A stretch of DNA of 64,000 bases from JBBQUN01 sp963698395 (lineage in GTDB: Bacteria > Actinomycetota > Acidimicrobiia > Acidimicrobiales > SZUA-35), in NCBI GenBank assembly GCA_963698395.1, contig CAVOQQ010000008.1, positions 186,001 through 250,000 on the forward strand, written 5' to 3'. Positions 8,402-16,049 of this stretch are shown here, piece by piece. A program made the translations under genes and the position numbers. Within the stretch, counting starts at the first letter, position 1; every line of letters starts with the position of its first letter. The notes beneath the pieces are model-generated. The model had not been told where the DNA came from. It saw only the letters and a program-made list of their open reading frames with translations, and did no database searches.

Positions 8402-8749
8402 GTGATTCCGGGCGGGCGTTATGTGTGGCTGGAGACCTTCCTGCCAAGGGCCGGTCTGATTCCTAGCGGCTATCGAGGGGTCGCCCGTCGCTGTTCTGGC
8501 CAGACCTCCTCTCTAGCCTGGGCCTCCAGCGAACCGAGCGACACGTTTCCAACCCTGACGGCGAGCGAGCTTCGCGTGCTCGAACAACTCGCCGAGGGCC
8601 ACAGCAACGCCGTGATCGCAGCCAACCTCGGATACAGCCCCAAGACGATCCGAAATTACGTGAGCATCATCCTCGCCAAACTCGGCGTCGAGGACCGTTC
8701 CCAAGCAATCGTCGCCGCTCGCGAGGCAGGCGCCCACCACCGGCCGTAG
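8402..8749 (+). CDS. LuxR-type HTH regulator lacking its receiver domain
   Basis: Only the C-terminal 65 residues are recognisable: LTASELRVLEQLAEGHSNAV, then NLGYSPKTIRNYVSIILAKL and GVEDRSQAIVAAREAG. This is a complete GerE/LuxR helix-turn-helix of the NarL response-regulator type. The 48 residues before it (from GTG 8402) do not resemble a receiver domain and have Arg/Ser/Gly-rich chance composition. It is therefore either a decapitated response-regulator gene or a stand-alone HTH protein starting inside the frame. No histidine kinase is nearby. Confidence 0.6.
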   Translation: MIPGGRYVWLETFLPRAGLIPSGYRGVARRCSGQTSSLAWASSEPSDTFPTLTASELRVLEQLAEGHSNAVIAANLGYSPKTIRNYVSIILAKLGVEDRSQAIVAAREAGAHHRP

Positions 8750-8779
8750 ATCCAATGGCAAACGCCCACTGCAGGCCCC

Positions 8780-8800
8780 GGACCGATTTCCGATCGGTCC
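8780..8800 (+). terminator. Hairpin after the LuxR-type gene
   Basis: GGACCGAT at 8780-8787 pairs perfectly with ATCGGTCC at 8793-8800 around a short loop, and flanking CCCC/GGGG bases can extend the stem. It lies 30 bases past the stop at 8749. No U-tract follows, so activity is uncertain. Confidence 0.45.
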
Positions 8801-8939
8801 GCCGGGGATGCCCCGAGAAAAGTGCAGCGCCACAAATGGGCCGATATCGCACACCTGTCTTGGGGGCCGACGCGTGATTCCGAGCGCTCGTTGCCGAGTG
8901 CTCCCGATCACCGTCCGCTGTTCATGTAGGTTCGGGCCT

Positions 8940-9545
8940 GTGCGCCCCTTGATCTGGAGTACCCGAGAAGCTGCGATGTCAGCGATCGTCGCCCTGGGCT
9001 GGTTGTTGTCCGTCGAACTTGGCACATCTCGGACAGCGTCAAGAGCAGCGGCGAACGAGACGAATTCGACTGAGCAGGTGATCGACACCTCCACGAGCCA
9101 TCTCGTTGACGCTGCGGCAACGGCTGCGCTGGTCGGTGGAACTGCAGCGTCATTGGCGTTGCCTTCGTGCCTGATTCAAGCGAGGCGCACCTCGTTCGCG
9201 ATGGGTCTGGTCCTGTTGTGCGGATCTGGTGTGCTCAGTTGGTTCGCTCGTCGTCACCTCGGGCGGTTTCATCGCGACTCGCTCACGGTCCATGCCGACC
9301 ATGAACTCGTCGACACTGGTCCCTACAGGCTGATTCGCCACCCGTTGTACAGCGCAACAATCGCGGCGTTCACTGGGATCGGAGCGGTGCTTGGAAACTG
9401 GGCGAGCCTCGGGCTTGCGCTGCTCCCAACCGGGGCCTTTGCCCACCGAATCAAGGTCGAGGAAGAAATGCTCCTCGACACGCTCGGAGCTGACTACGCC
9501 GACTACCGCAATCGGACTAAGCGCCTCGTGCCCTGGATCTGGTAG
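8940..9545 (+). CDS. Isoprenylcysteine carboxyl methyltransferase-like membrane protein
   Basis: About 201 residues with several membrane segments and the ICMT/PEMT-type C-terminal signature: GPYRLIRHPLYSATI near residue 130, then NW-SLGLALLPTGAFAHRIK-VEEEML and an end in YADYRNRTKRLVPWIW. These proteins are S-adenosylmethionine-dependent methyltransferases of lipids or isoprenylated groups; bacterial members are often of unknown substrate. GTG 8940 gives an N-terminus MRPLIWSTREAA that fits the helix following; ATG 8976 is an alternative. It sits alone on the plus strand inside the repeat-bounded segment. Confidence 0.72.
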   Translation: MRPLIWSTREAAMSAIVALGWLLSVELGTSRTASRAAANETNSTEQVIDTSTSHLVDAAATAALVGGTAASLALPSCLIQARRTSFAMGLVLLCGSGVLSWFARRHLGRFHRDSLTVHADHELVDTGPYRLIRHPLYSATIAAFTGIGAVLGNWASLGLALLPTGAFAHRIKVEEEMLLDTLGADYADYRNRTKRLVPWIW

Positions 9546-9667
9546 CGATCGTCGGCCGGGCGTAACCGCTCCGTGATTCTGCGGCGTCACGCTTGGGCCG
9601 GACTAGAGCGCGGGTACCGCTCCAGCGATCGACATTCTTAGCTTGGAAGTTTGGGGGCAATCCGACG

Positions 9668-10810
9668 TCAGGGGATCTTGGTCAGACTCCTGAATCGTCC
9701 GGAGAACCCGGCCACGATGACGGCGATCAACGAGCCCACGAGCACAGTCAACCCCGCTGCCTTGGCTTGGCTTCCTGTGGCATCGTCGGTCGACGACACG
9801 ACCACCGCGACGGCGGCTGCAAGCCAGCCGCCAGCTGCGATCCGAAGCGACACACGCTCGACGTAGGTGAGATCGGGATCATCGGCTACCGCCGTCGAAG
9901 GCGCCCCGTCATCACGCATGAGCTTCTCGATCCAACGAATTGGCGACGTTACGGCGAGCACCACAACGGGCGCCCAGACCAATACGACCGCGGCGAGCGC
10001 GACACTTCCGGACACCGTCATGCCTTCACTGGGGCCGAGTCCCGCAACGATCGCGTCACCGGCATACACGGCGAGCGCCGTGGTCAACAGTGCGAGCAGC
10101 GCCTTGACATAACGCAACACGAGCCCGCGGAGCCGCAGGACGTGACGGGCCATGCCATGTTCGACCTTGGCGACCTCGTCGAGCAGAGGACGGCTCGTCG
10201 ATGCGGCCAACTCGAACAGACCATGCGCTCTGCTCGCGTCATCGTGACCCGAGTCCAGACCCGCATATACCTGTAGCTGTCGATCGACACGTCGTCGCGA
10301 CCGGTCATTCGCCGGTACCAACAATTCCACGATCCGAGGGTCGGTTCGACTCGCCGACAGCTGATCGAGCGCCGCTGGGCCGAGTTCATCGGACGGCAGC
10401 TGCAGCGAGGTCAACGTGAAGCGCGGTGTGAACACGTCGCGACCATCACCACCCAGATGGTTCGCATGAAAGTAGAAGCGGGTCAGATCGGCGAACAACA
10501 ACCAGAGCGCCACCACCGGAACCGCGAGCATCGCTACGACTCCTACAACGAGCGCGACGTCCGATACGCCGATCCCGTCGATCAAGAGCGACCGAAGTAC
10601 GCCTGACACCGAGTCGCGAGCGACCACGGGAAGGACCACGAGCAGACCGGCTCCAGACAACATTCCCACTGCAATGCGATGGAACGTCGATAGACGCACT
10701 TCGCACCGAGCGACGAACGCCCGAGCCGCCGCACGCTCATCAGTTGTCAGTGTCGACCCTTCCTCACCCGGAACGTCCATGAACGAAGTATCACCGCCGG
10801 ACACCGACAT
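9668..10810 (-). CDS. Hypothetical membrane protein with six predicted helices
   Basis: About 380 residues. After an acidic N-terminus, hydrophobic segments are visible at AVGMLSGAGLLVVLPVV, VALVVGVVAMLAVPVVALWL, a pair after a long soluble region (VKALLALLTTALAVYAG and VALAAVVLVWAPVVVLAV), and two near the C-terminus. The soluble loop of about 150 residues between helices 2 and 3 has no recognised motif. Starts at 10810 (MSVSGG) or 10780 (MDVPGE) are both possible; neither has a strong ribosome site. The frame stays open further upstream, but that part is repeat sequence and is rejected. No family is recognised. Confidence 0.55.
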   Translation of the reverse strand: MSVSGGDTSFMDVPGEEGSTLTTDERAAARAFVARCEVRLSTFHRIAVGMLSGAGLLVVLPVVARDSVSGVLRSLLIDGIGVSDVALVVGVVAMLAVPVVALWLLFADLTRFYFHANHLGGDGRDVFTPRFTLTSLQLPSDELGPAALDQLSASRTDPRIVELLVPANDRSRRRVDRQLQVYAGLDSGHDDASRAHGLFELAASTSRPLLDEVAKVEHGMARHVLRLRGLVLRYVKALLALLTTALAVYAGDAIVAGLGPSEGMTVSGSVALAAVVLVWAPVVVLAVTSPIRWIEKLMRDDGAPSTAVADDPDLTYVERVSLRIAAGGWLAAAVAVVVSSTDDATGSQAKAAGLTVLVGSLIAVIVAGFSGRFRSLTKIP

Positions 10811-10889
10811 GAGGAGGATGGCCGCAGATGTCGACCCTTGCCTCCGACCCCACCCGCCCGTAATCGCGTCATGGAGAGCCCCGCTCCAC

Positions 10890-11370
10890 GACGCACTTCC
10901 GGCGAAGTCGGTCGCGGTGGGGGAGGGTTTGACCCGCACGTAATGGCGGCATGTGGTCGCTATTGGGCTCAGAGCGGCTGCGGACGATTTGGCGGTCCAC
11001 CGGTGCCTGCTGGCAAGGCTGATGGCCTGGAAGTTACGGCTGTGCGCACCTGCCACGGACGCAGGTGCGGGCCGAATCAAGGTGTGGCGGCCGCTACGCG
11101 CGCAATACGCGCTCAAACCGGCTCCCCAGCATGTCTGAAACCCGCCAGTACAAGTCTCTGACCAGGTGAAATGGTCGGGATGGAGTGATTTGAACACTCG
11201 ACCCCCTGCTCCCAAAGCAGTGGACTCGAAACTCGCTGACCAGGGAAAACACGTGAAACACCTGATCGGCTATGTACCGCTGGGTGCGTCTCGGTGCCGC
11301 CGGAACCCCTCCGATCGCATTCCGACGCGCGCGAATACGCGCGCAGGCCACGCAGGGGTGGCTTCGACGG
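10890..11370. repeat. Long direct repeat, copy 2 (with tRNA-Pro 3' fragment)
   Basis: The partner of 7075-7560, with the same order of blocks. It overlaps no recognisable gene and forms the left border of the catabolic region. Confidence 0.7.
11158..11220 (-). repeat. tRNA-Pro 3'-end fragment, putative att site B
   Basis: It matches 45554-45616 over 63 bases with one mismatch just outside the tRNA part, in the same orientation as the intact tRNA. Identity ends after the anticodon arm. It lies immediately left of the LysR-to-dioxygenase gene block. Confidence 0.8.
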
Positions 11371-11546
11371 TGCAGTCTCGTTGACGGCCCACCGGGTCGG
11401 GTCTCGGTCGGTCGTTCCGTCGGGCTCGAACGGCTCCGCATGCCTCGAAACGGAGCGGTCGCCAGGATCATCCTTCCGGGTCGATTTCGTCCACTTCTGG
11501 AGGCTCCTTGGAACACCCCGTCGTGTACACCACCCAGCGACCCGTG

Positions 11547-12482
11547 TCATCGACCGAGCCGTTGGGAGGGCTCGTCGGTGGTGGCGAACGGCGCTAGGCA
11601 CCGCAGGATCAGGGATCGGAGCCACTGGATCTCGGGTTCGTCGTCTCGGAATGGCGCCCAGAAGAGTCCCGCCTCGACGTGATAGTCCTCGACGAACGGT
11701 ATGCCGACGATCGGGGCGAATCGTCCCAGGGTTTCCACGAGGGTCATTGGGGCAGGCACGACGAGGTCGGTGCCGATGGCCAGCAGGGCAGCCTCGGTGA
11801 ACTGCTCGATGCTGATTTGTGGGTCGAGGTCGAGGACCGGGATGCCCGTCAAGAGAGCAGCGCCGTCGGGCCCGCTCAAGGGTCCTGCCGCTCGTCCGAT
11901 CCTGGCGAACTCCTCGATGTCATGTGCCTCGACAGCGGCGCGCGACGCCAATGGATGGTCAGCTGACATTGCTGCCACGAATTGCTCTTCGAAGACGCGT
12001 TCATAGGAAGCTTCGGTCCAGACGCCGAAATTGCCGGCAATTGCGAGATCGATCGATCTGTTGGCGAGGTGTGTCGGTAGGTCAAAGGGCGGTTCGACGA
12101 AGTGGACCCGGGCGTTAGGTGCTTCGAATTGAAGGATCGGCCCCAACGCTTGCGTCACGAAGAACGAGAGATGGTCGGGTGCGGCGATCACGAAGCGGCT
12201 GCCGGTCTGTGTGGGGTCGAAGATCCCGAAGTCGAAGAGGCGTTCGAGCTCTGCGCATGACTGTCGGACGAGGGGGAGGAGACGTTGACCCCGGCTCGTG
12301 CGGCGCATACCGCGACCGACTCGAAGCAGGAGCGGGTCGTTGAACTCCTTGCGAAGCTTCGCCAGCGCTCCACTCACGGCCGGTTGCGAGAGGTGCACTC
12401 GGTCGGCAGCAGCGACGACGCTTTCCTCCTCGAGGAGAGCGAGAAGGACTGGGAGGAGATTCAGGTTCTTGGTTCGCAGCAT
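11547..12482 (-). CDS. LysR-family transcriptional regulator
   Basis: This 311-residue protein starts at ATG 12480-12482 (MLRTKNLNLLPVLLALLEEE). The winged helix-turn-helix reads AAADRVHLSQPAVSGALAKL and LRKEFNDPLLLRVGRGMRRT. The rest is a LysR substrate domain (FVIAAPDHLSFFVTQ, DLAIAGNFG). Such proteins bind an aromatic or related co-inducer and activate a divergent target. Divergent here is the reductase/monooxygenase pair at 12604-14484, with a TTGAC-N11-GTCAA inverted repeat between them. The upstream 15 codons in frame (MTHHESQYKR) are rejected because the regulator homology starts at MLRTKN. Confidence 0.85.
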   Translation of the reverse strand: MLRTKNLNLLPVLLALLEEESVVAAADRVHLSQPAVSGALAKLRKEFNDPLLLRVGRGMRRTSRGQRLLPLVRQSCAELERLFDFGIFDPTQTGSRFVIAAPDHLSFFVTQALGPILQFEAPNARVHFVEPPFDLPTHLANRSIDLAIAGNFGVWTEASYERVFEEQFVAAMSADHPLASRAAVEAHDIEEFARIGRAAGPLSGPDGAALLTGIPVLDLDPQISIEQFTEAALLAIGTDLVVPAPMTLVETLGRFAPIVGIPFVEDYHVEAGLFWAPFRDDEPEIQWLRSLILRCLAPFATTDEPSQRLGR

Positions 12483-12506
12483 CGCTGATCTGCCCGTTCT
12501 CTTGTA

Positions 12507-12527
12507 TTGACTTTCGTGATGTGTCAA
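12507..12527. promoter_or_regulatory. Probable LysR operator (TTGAC-N11-GTCAA)
   Basis: A perfect 5-base inverted repeat with an 11-base spacer, the usual LysR box geometry. It lies 25 bases upstream of the lysR start and 77 bases upstream of the reductase start, so one site could serve both directions. Confidence 0.6.
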
Positions 12528-12603
12528 CTCATATCAATTGAATTGTCAGATTCTACAGTTGTGTCTACGGTCACACCACCGCATTCAACACGACCGGGGA
12601 ATC

Positions 12604-13220
12604 ATGCCAACTCTGCTGCACATCCAGTCCAGCCCGAACGTCATGGGCTCGAAGACACGCGAGCTTTCGAAAAAGTTCGTGTCGACCTGGGTCGAGACCC
12701 ACGAGAACGTCGAAGTCGAGGTCCTCGATCTCGTGCTCGACCCGCTGCCGCACTTTGGGCCGGACGCGCTCGCGGGCATCTTCGCACCGCCGGACGTACC
12801 TCGGTCGCCCGAGATGGAAGCCGCAGCCGCGACCTCGGATCGGCTCATCAGACAACTCGAGGCGGCCGATGTTCTCGTGATCGGTTCCGCCTTGATCAAC
12901 ATGACGATCACCACGCAGCTCAAGAGCTGGTTCGATTACGTCAGCGTTGCCGGTCGTACGTTCGAATACTCGGCGCCTGGCGTGGCTCGGGGGCTGTTGT
13001 TCGGCAAGAAGGTCTTCGTCATCGAGGCTCGGGGCGGTGACTACAACGATCCACCGATGAACGCCTTCGACTTCCAGGAGCCATTGCTGCGAATGCTCTT
13101 GATGTTCATCGGCCTCTTCGACGTCTCGTTCATCCGAGCAGAGGGTCATGCCATGTTCCCCGAAAGGAATCCGCCATTCTCGCCGGCGCCGAAGCCGTCC
13201 TCACCCGTCTGGCCTCCTGA
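12604..13220 (+). pseudogene. FMN-dependent NAD(P)H oxidoreductase (AzoR-like), frameshifted at the C-terminus
   Basis: The flavodoxin-like fold of the AzoR/NAD(P)H-quinone reductase family is clear: MPTLLHIQSSPNVMGSKTRE at the start, VLVIGSALINMTITTQLKSW, FDYVSVAGRTFEY, and FIGLFDVSFIRAEGHAMFPE. At about 13164 (run of A in CGAAAGG) the frame shifts. In the -1 frame the normal C-terminus KESAILAGAEAVLTRLAS follows, with TGA at 13218-13220. In the original frame there is no stop, so the reading runs into the monooxygenase, giving a false 648-codon fusion. A flavin reductase here would supply reduced FMN to the downstream monooxygenase. Confidence 0.75.
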
Positions 13221-13263
13221 CCGCAGCCCGAACCGAGAAGCAACGAGATCAAGGAGATTTGCT

Positions 13264-14484
13264 GTGGTTGCCTACGTGCAAGATCGCATGACCGAGAACG
13301 TCGGAACGGGGTTCCAGACGCTGTCCGAACGTATTACGCCCCACCTGGCCGAGATCGCCGCCCGGGCCCAAGAGACCGAGGACGCGCGGTGCGTCCCTGC
13401 GGAGAACATCGAGCTGATCCGCAACGCCGGCTTCGTCAGGGCGTTCGTGCCCAAGCAGTTCGGCGGTGACGAACGCGATCTCTGGGACTATGTCGAAGGC
13501 GTGCGCACGGTCACCAAAGCGTGCCCTTCGACTGGTTGGGTCACCGGCGTCGGCAACGTCCATCAGGTCGTCGTGCCGAACTTCCGCAAGGAAGTCCGCG
13601 ATGCCATCTGGGCCGACGGTCCAGACGCATGGATCGTTTCGTCCGGGACCGCAGTCATCGAGCCAGAGTTGGTCGAGGGTGGCGTTCTCGTCACCGGTCG
13701 GGGACGATGGTCCAGTGGGTGCGATCATGCCGAATGGGCGATGATCGGACTGAAGATGCCCGACCTGGGTGACCCCAACTACCTCGGTCGAAGTCACCGT
13801 GACACGATGTTCATGGCGCACAGGAGCGAATTCACGATTGATGACACCTGGCACTCGAAGGCGGTTGCCGGATCGGGATCGAACGACCTGCTCTTCGACA
13901 AACTCTTCGTGTCGAACGAGCGACTCGAGACGCTCGACGCGATCAACTTCGGTTACGCCAGCGGAGCCGGGTCGGCCGACAATTGGCATCAGTACGTGCC
14001 GATGGCGGCCTTCTTCTCCAGCTTTCTACCGGCGATTGCGCTGGGTTGTGCGGATGGGATGGTCGAGGAGTTCATCAAGCGACAGAAGGTCCGAAAGAAC
14101 GCGTACACGAAGGCGGCCGGCATCAAGAATCCGGCTGGACACATGCGTCTGGCGGAGTCGATTCATGAGATCGAATCGCTCACCGTCTACTACAAGCATT
14201 TGATGGACCAGATGCAGGAGTACGGCGAGAATCATGAGCGCTTGACCGAGGACAAGTTCCACAACTTGGTCCAACGGATGCCGTTCATCACCAACCGTGC
14301 CCTCGAGGTCGTCGAGCGCTTGTTCGTCGGTGCTGGTTCCAGCGCAGTTGCGTCCTTCAATCCGATGCAGCGCTATTGGCGAGACGCCCACGCGGCGCGG
14401 ATGCACACCGGATCGGACTATGACACCGCGCTGCAGTGGCATGGTCGCAACATCCTCGGAATGATGGGGACGCCCGACCTCTAA
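13264..14484 (+). CDS. FMNH2-dependent monooxygenase, acyl-CoA dehydrogenase fold
   Basis: About 406 residues from GTG 13264, which has AAGGAG at 13251-13256. The acyl-CoA dehydrogenase fold is seen in NAGFVRAFVPKQFGG, ACPSTGWVTGVGNVH, a central beta domain (GRGRWSSGCDHAEWAMIG) and the helical C-terminus (ITNRALEVVERLFVGAGSSA). Spacing and motifs resemble the oxygenase subunits of two-component aromatic or steroid hydroxylases (HsaA, p-hydroxyphenylacetate hydroxylase C2), which use FMNH2 or FADH2 from a partner reductase. The AzoR-like gene just upstream is the natural candidate partner, and the divergent LysR gene a likely regulator. The substrate cannot be read from sequence; a phenolic ring is likely from context. 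Confidence 0.78.
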   Translation: MVAYVQDRMTENVGTGFQTLSERITPHLAEIAARAQETEDARCVPAENIELIRNAGFVRAFVPKQFGGDERDLWDYVEGVRTVTKACPSTGWVTGVGNVHQVVVPNFRKEVRDAIWADGPDAWIVSSGTAVIEPELVEGGVLVTGRGRWSSGCDHAEWAMIGLKMPDLGDPNYLGRSHRDTMFMAHRSEFTIDDTWHSKAVAGSGSNDLLFDKLFVSNERLETLDAINFGYASGAGSADNWHQYVPMAAFFSSFLPAIALGCADGMVEEFIKRQKVRKNAYTKAAGIKNPAGHMRLAESIHEIESLTVYYKHLMDQMQEYGENHERLTEDKFHNLVQRMPFITNRALEVVERLFVGAGSSAVASFNPMQRYWRDAHAARMHTGSDYDTALQWHGRNILGMMGTPDL

Positions 14485-14493
14485 GTCCTGAGC

Positions 14494-14516
14494 GGCCGGG
14501 GCTTGGTCCTGGCCGG
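14494..14516 (+). terminator. Weak hairpin after the monooxygenase gene
   Basis: GGCCGGG pairs with CCTGGCC (one G-U) around GCTTGGT, ten bases past the stop at 14484. There is no U-tract. It may separate the LysR-controlled pair from the transporter operon. Confidence 0.35.
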
Positions 14517-14634
14517 GCGGCGATGACCCGGCGCCATGGCGGACCTCGTCCGAGCGGCGGGTCGTGAGTGTCGGTGCTGCTACGCGGCGAGTCGTTTGGC
14601 GATCACTCCTGGTCGATCGCGTGTGTCTGGGTGC

Positions 14635-14648
14635 CAAGCAAGCGCTAG
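14635..14648. promoter_or_regulatory. TetR-type operator, site 1 (CAAGC-N4-GCTAG)
   Basis: One mismatch from the palindrome CAAGC-N4-GCTTG found at four other promoters in this region. It lies 46 bases upstream of the binding-protein start, overlapping the likely promoter of the transporter operon. Confidence 0.6.
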
Positions 14649-14694
14649 GTATGTTTCGTTGGAAGTCGTAAAGAACAAGGGGAGAAGCGAAAAG

Positions 14695-16020
14695 ATGGAA
14701 AACATGAACAGATCAGCGCCGGCAACGCGGCTCGTAGAGAACTCGTCCGCTCGATCGTGGCGGCGGATCATCGCGATGCTCATGGCCTTTGGCATGGTCG
14801 CCACCGCTTGCGGCGGCGATTCGGCGTCGGACGGCGAATCGTCGGAGCCGACGGCGGTTTCGACTGATGCGGCGGCCGACACCACGACCGCCGAGGCAAG
14901 CGATACGACCGCCGCGGAATCGACCGATGAGGCCAACGCGCCGTCAGGCGATCCGATCAAGGTGATGGTCACCGGGACGATCGAGTCGCAGGTCTTCTCG
15001 TTCCCCAGCGCACCGCTCGGCGCCCAGATCGCAATCGACGAAGTCAATGCAGCGGGTGGCGTCAATGGGCGACCGCTCGAACTCGTCGAGTGCAACGACG
15101 AATTCGATCCGAACAAAGCCACTGCGTGTATCCAAACTGCTGCCCAAGAGGGCGTGGTTGCCATCGTCGGCGGCATCTCGGTCTTCGAGCCGGCCATCGT
15201 GCCGTTGATGGAAGCATCGGGAATCGCATGGGTCGGCGCAACACCGGCGGTCGTGCTCGACTCGCCGATCCAGTTCCCCATCGATGATGGCGCCACGCAG
15301 TTCGCCGGCATCGGTGCTGCTGCCGCCTTGCAGGGTTGCGAGACCCCAGCGGTCATCATCAGTGCCCAGGGGACACCGAGCAACAACGCAGCGATCAAGG
15401 CGGGGGTCGAGTCCAACGGCGCCACCGTCTCGGCAGAACTCCAGGCCAACGGACCCGACTTCGCGCCCCTCGTCGAATCGGCGCTTGCCGACGGCGCTGA
15501 CTGCTTTGCCGCTGGCGTTTCGCCTGCCGAGATCGGCGGGCTCCTTGCTGCTGTCCAGGGCCGAGTGCCGGTCACCACGGTCGACGGGACGCTTCCCACG
15601 CAGCTTCTCGGTGCCCTGGGCGGGGCGGCTGATGGTATGCACGTCGTCACCGGTTTCCTGCTTCCCGAATCCGGCGACGCCGACGTCCTCGCACTCCAGG
15701 CGACGTCACTAGCGGTTGCCCCCAACGTGTCGATGGACAACTTCTGGTTCACCGGATACGTCGGTGTGAAGCTCGTTGCCGAGGCGTTGGACGGTGTCGA
15801 TGCCCCGACGGCGGAGGCAGTGCTGAACAACATGTCGACGATCAGTGGTTTCGACACCGGCGTCGGTCCTGTCCTGGACTACACGACCCCGAATCCGGTT
15901 GCGGCGTACAGCCGGGTGTTCAATTCGAAGGTGTTCCTCTGGGAAATCGACGGCGGGGCGTACTCCTTGCTGACCGACGAGCCGATCGATCTCCAGCCTG
16001 CGCTGGAGCTGATGGGCTAG
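14695..16020 (+). CDS. ABC transporter substrate-binding lipoprotein (Liv/aromatic type)
   Basis: 441 residues from ATG 14695, preceded by an AAGGGGAG site. The N-terminus has a basic stretch, a hydrophobic core and the lipobox VATACGG, then a Ser/Thr/Asp/Glu-rich linker. The mature part is a periplasmic-binding type 6 (LivJ-like) domain: IKVMVTGTIESQVFSFPSAP, GAQIAIDEVNAAGGVNGRPL, VECNDEFDPNKATACIQ. Relatives bind branched-chain amino acids, but also aromatic acids and other carboxylates. Position in a ring-cleavage cluster and behind a shared operator favours an aromatic ligand (inference). It is the first gene of an operon with the fused permease/ATPase (gap 29 bases) and the second ATPase. 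Confidence 0.85.
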   Translation: MENMNRSAPATRLVENSSARSWRRIIAMLMAFGMVATACGGDSASDGESSEPTAVSTDAAADTTTAEASDTTAAESTDEANAPSGDPIKVMVTGTIESQVFSFPSAPLGAQIAIDEVNAAGGVNGRPLELVECNDEFDPNKATACIQTAAQEGVVAIVGGISVFEPAIVPLMEASGIAWVGATPAVVLDSPIQFPIDDGATQFAGIGAAAALQGCETPAVIISAQGTPSNNAAIKAGVESNGATVSAELQANGPDFAPLVESALADGADCFAAGVSPAEIGGLLAAVQGRVPVTTVDGTLPTQLLGALGGAADGMHVVTGFLLPESGDADVLALQATSLAVAPNVSMDNFWFTGYVGVKLVAEALDGVDAPTAEAVLNNMSTISGFDTGVGPVLDYTTPNPVAAYSRVFNSKVFLWEIDGGAYSLLTDEPIDLQPALELMG

Positions 16021-16049
16021 TTCCTCGGAACCGGCACGGCCTCGACGAC

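Noticed and set aside
12538..14484. A genuine 648-residue reductase-monooxygenase fusion protein
   Set aside because: The monooxygenase has its own AAGGAG-GTG start and the reductase end is found in the -1 frame, so a single-base break is simpler.
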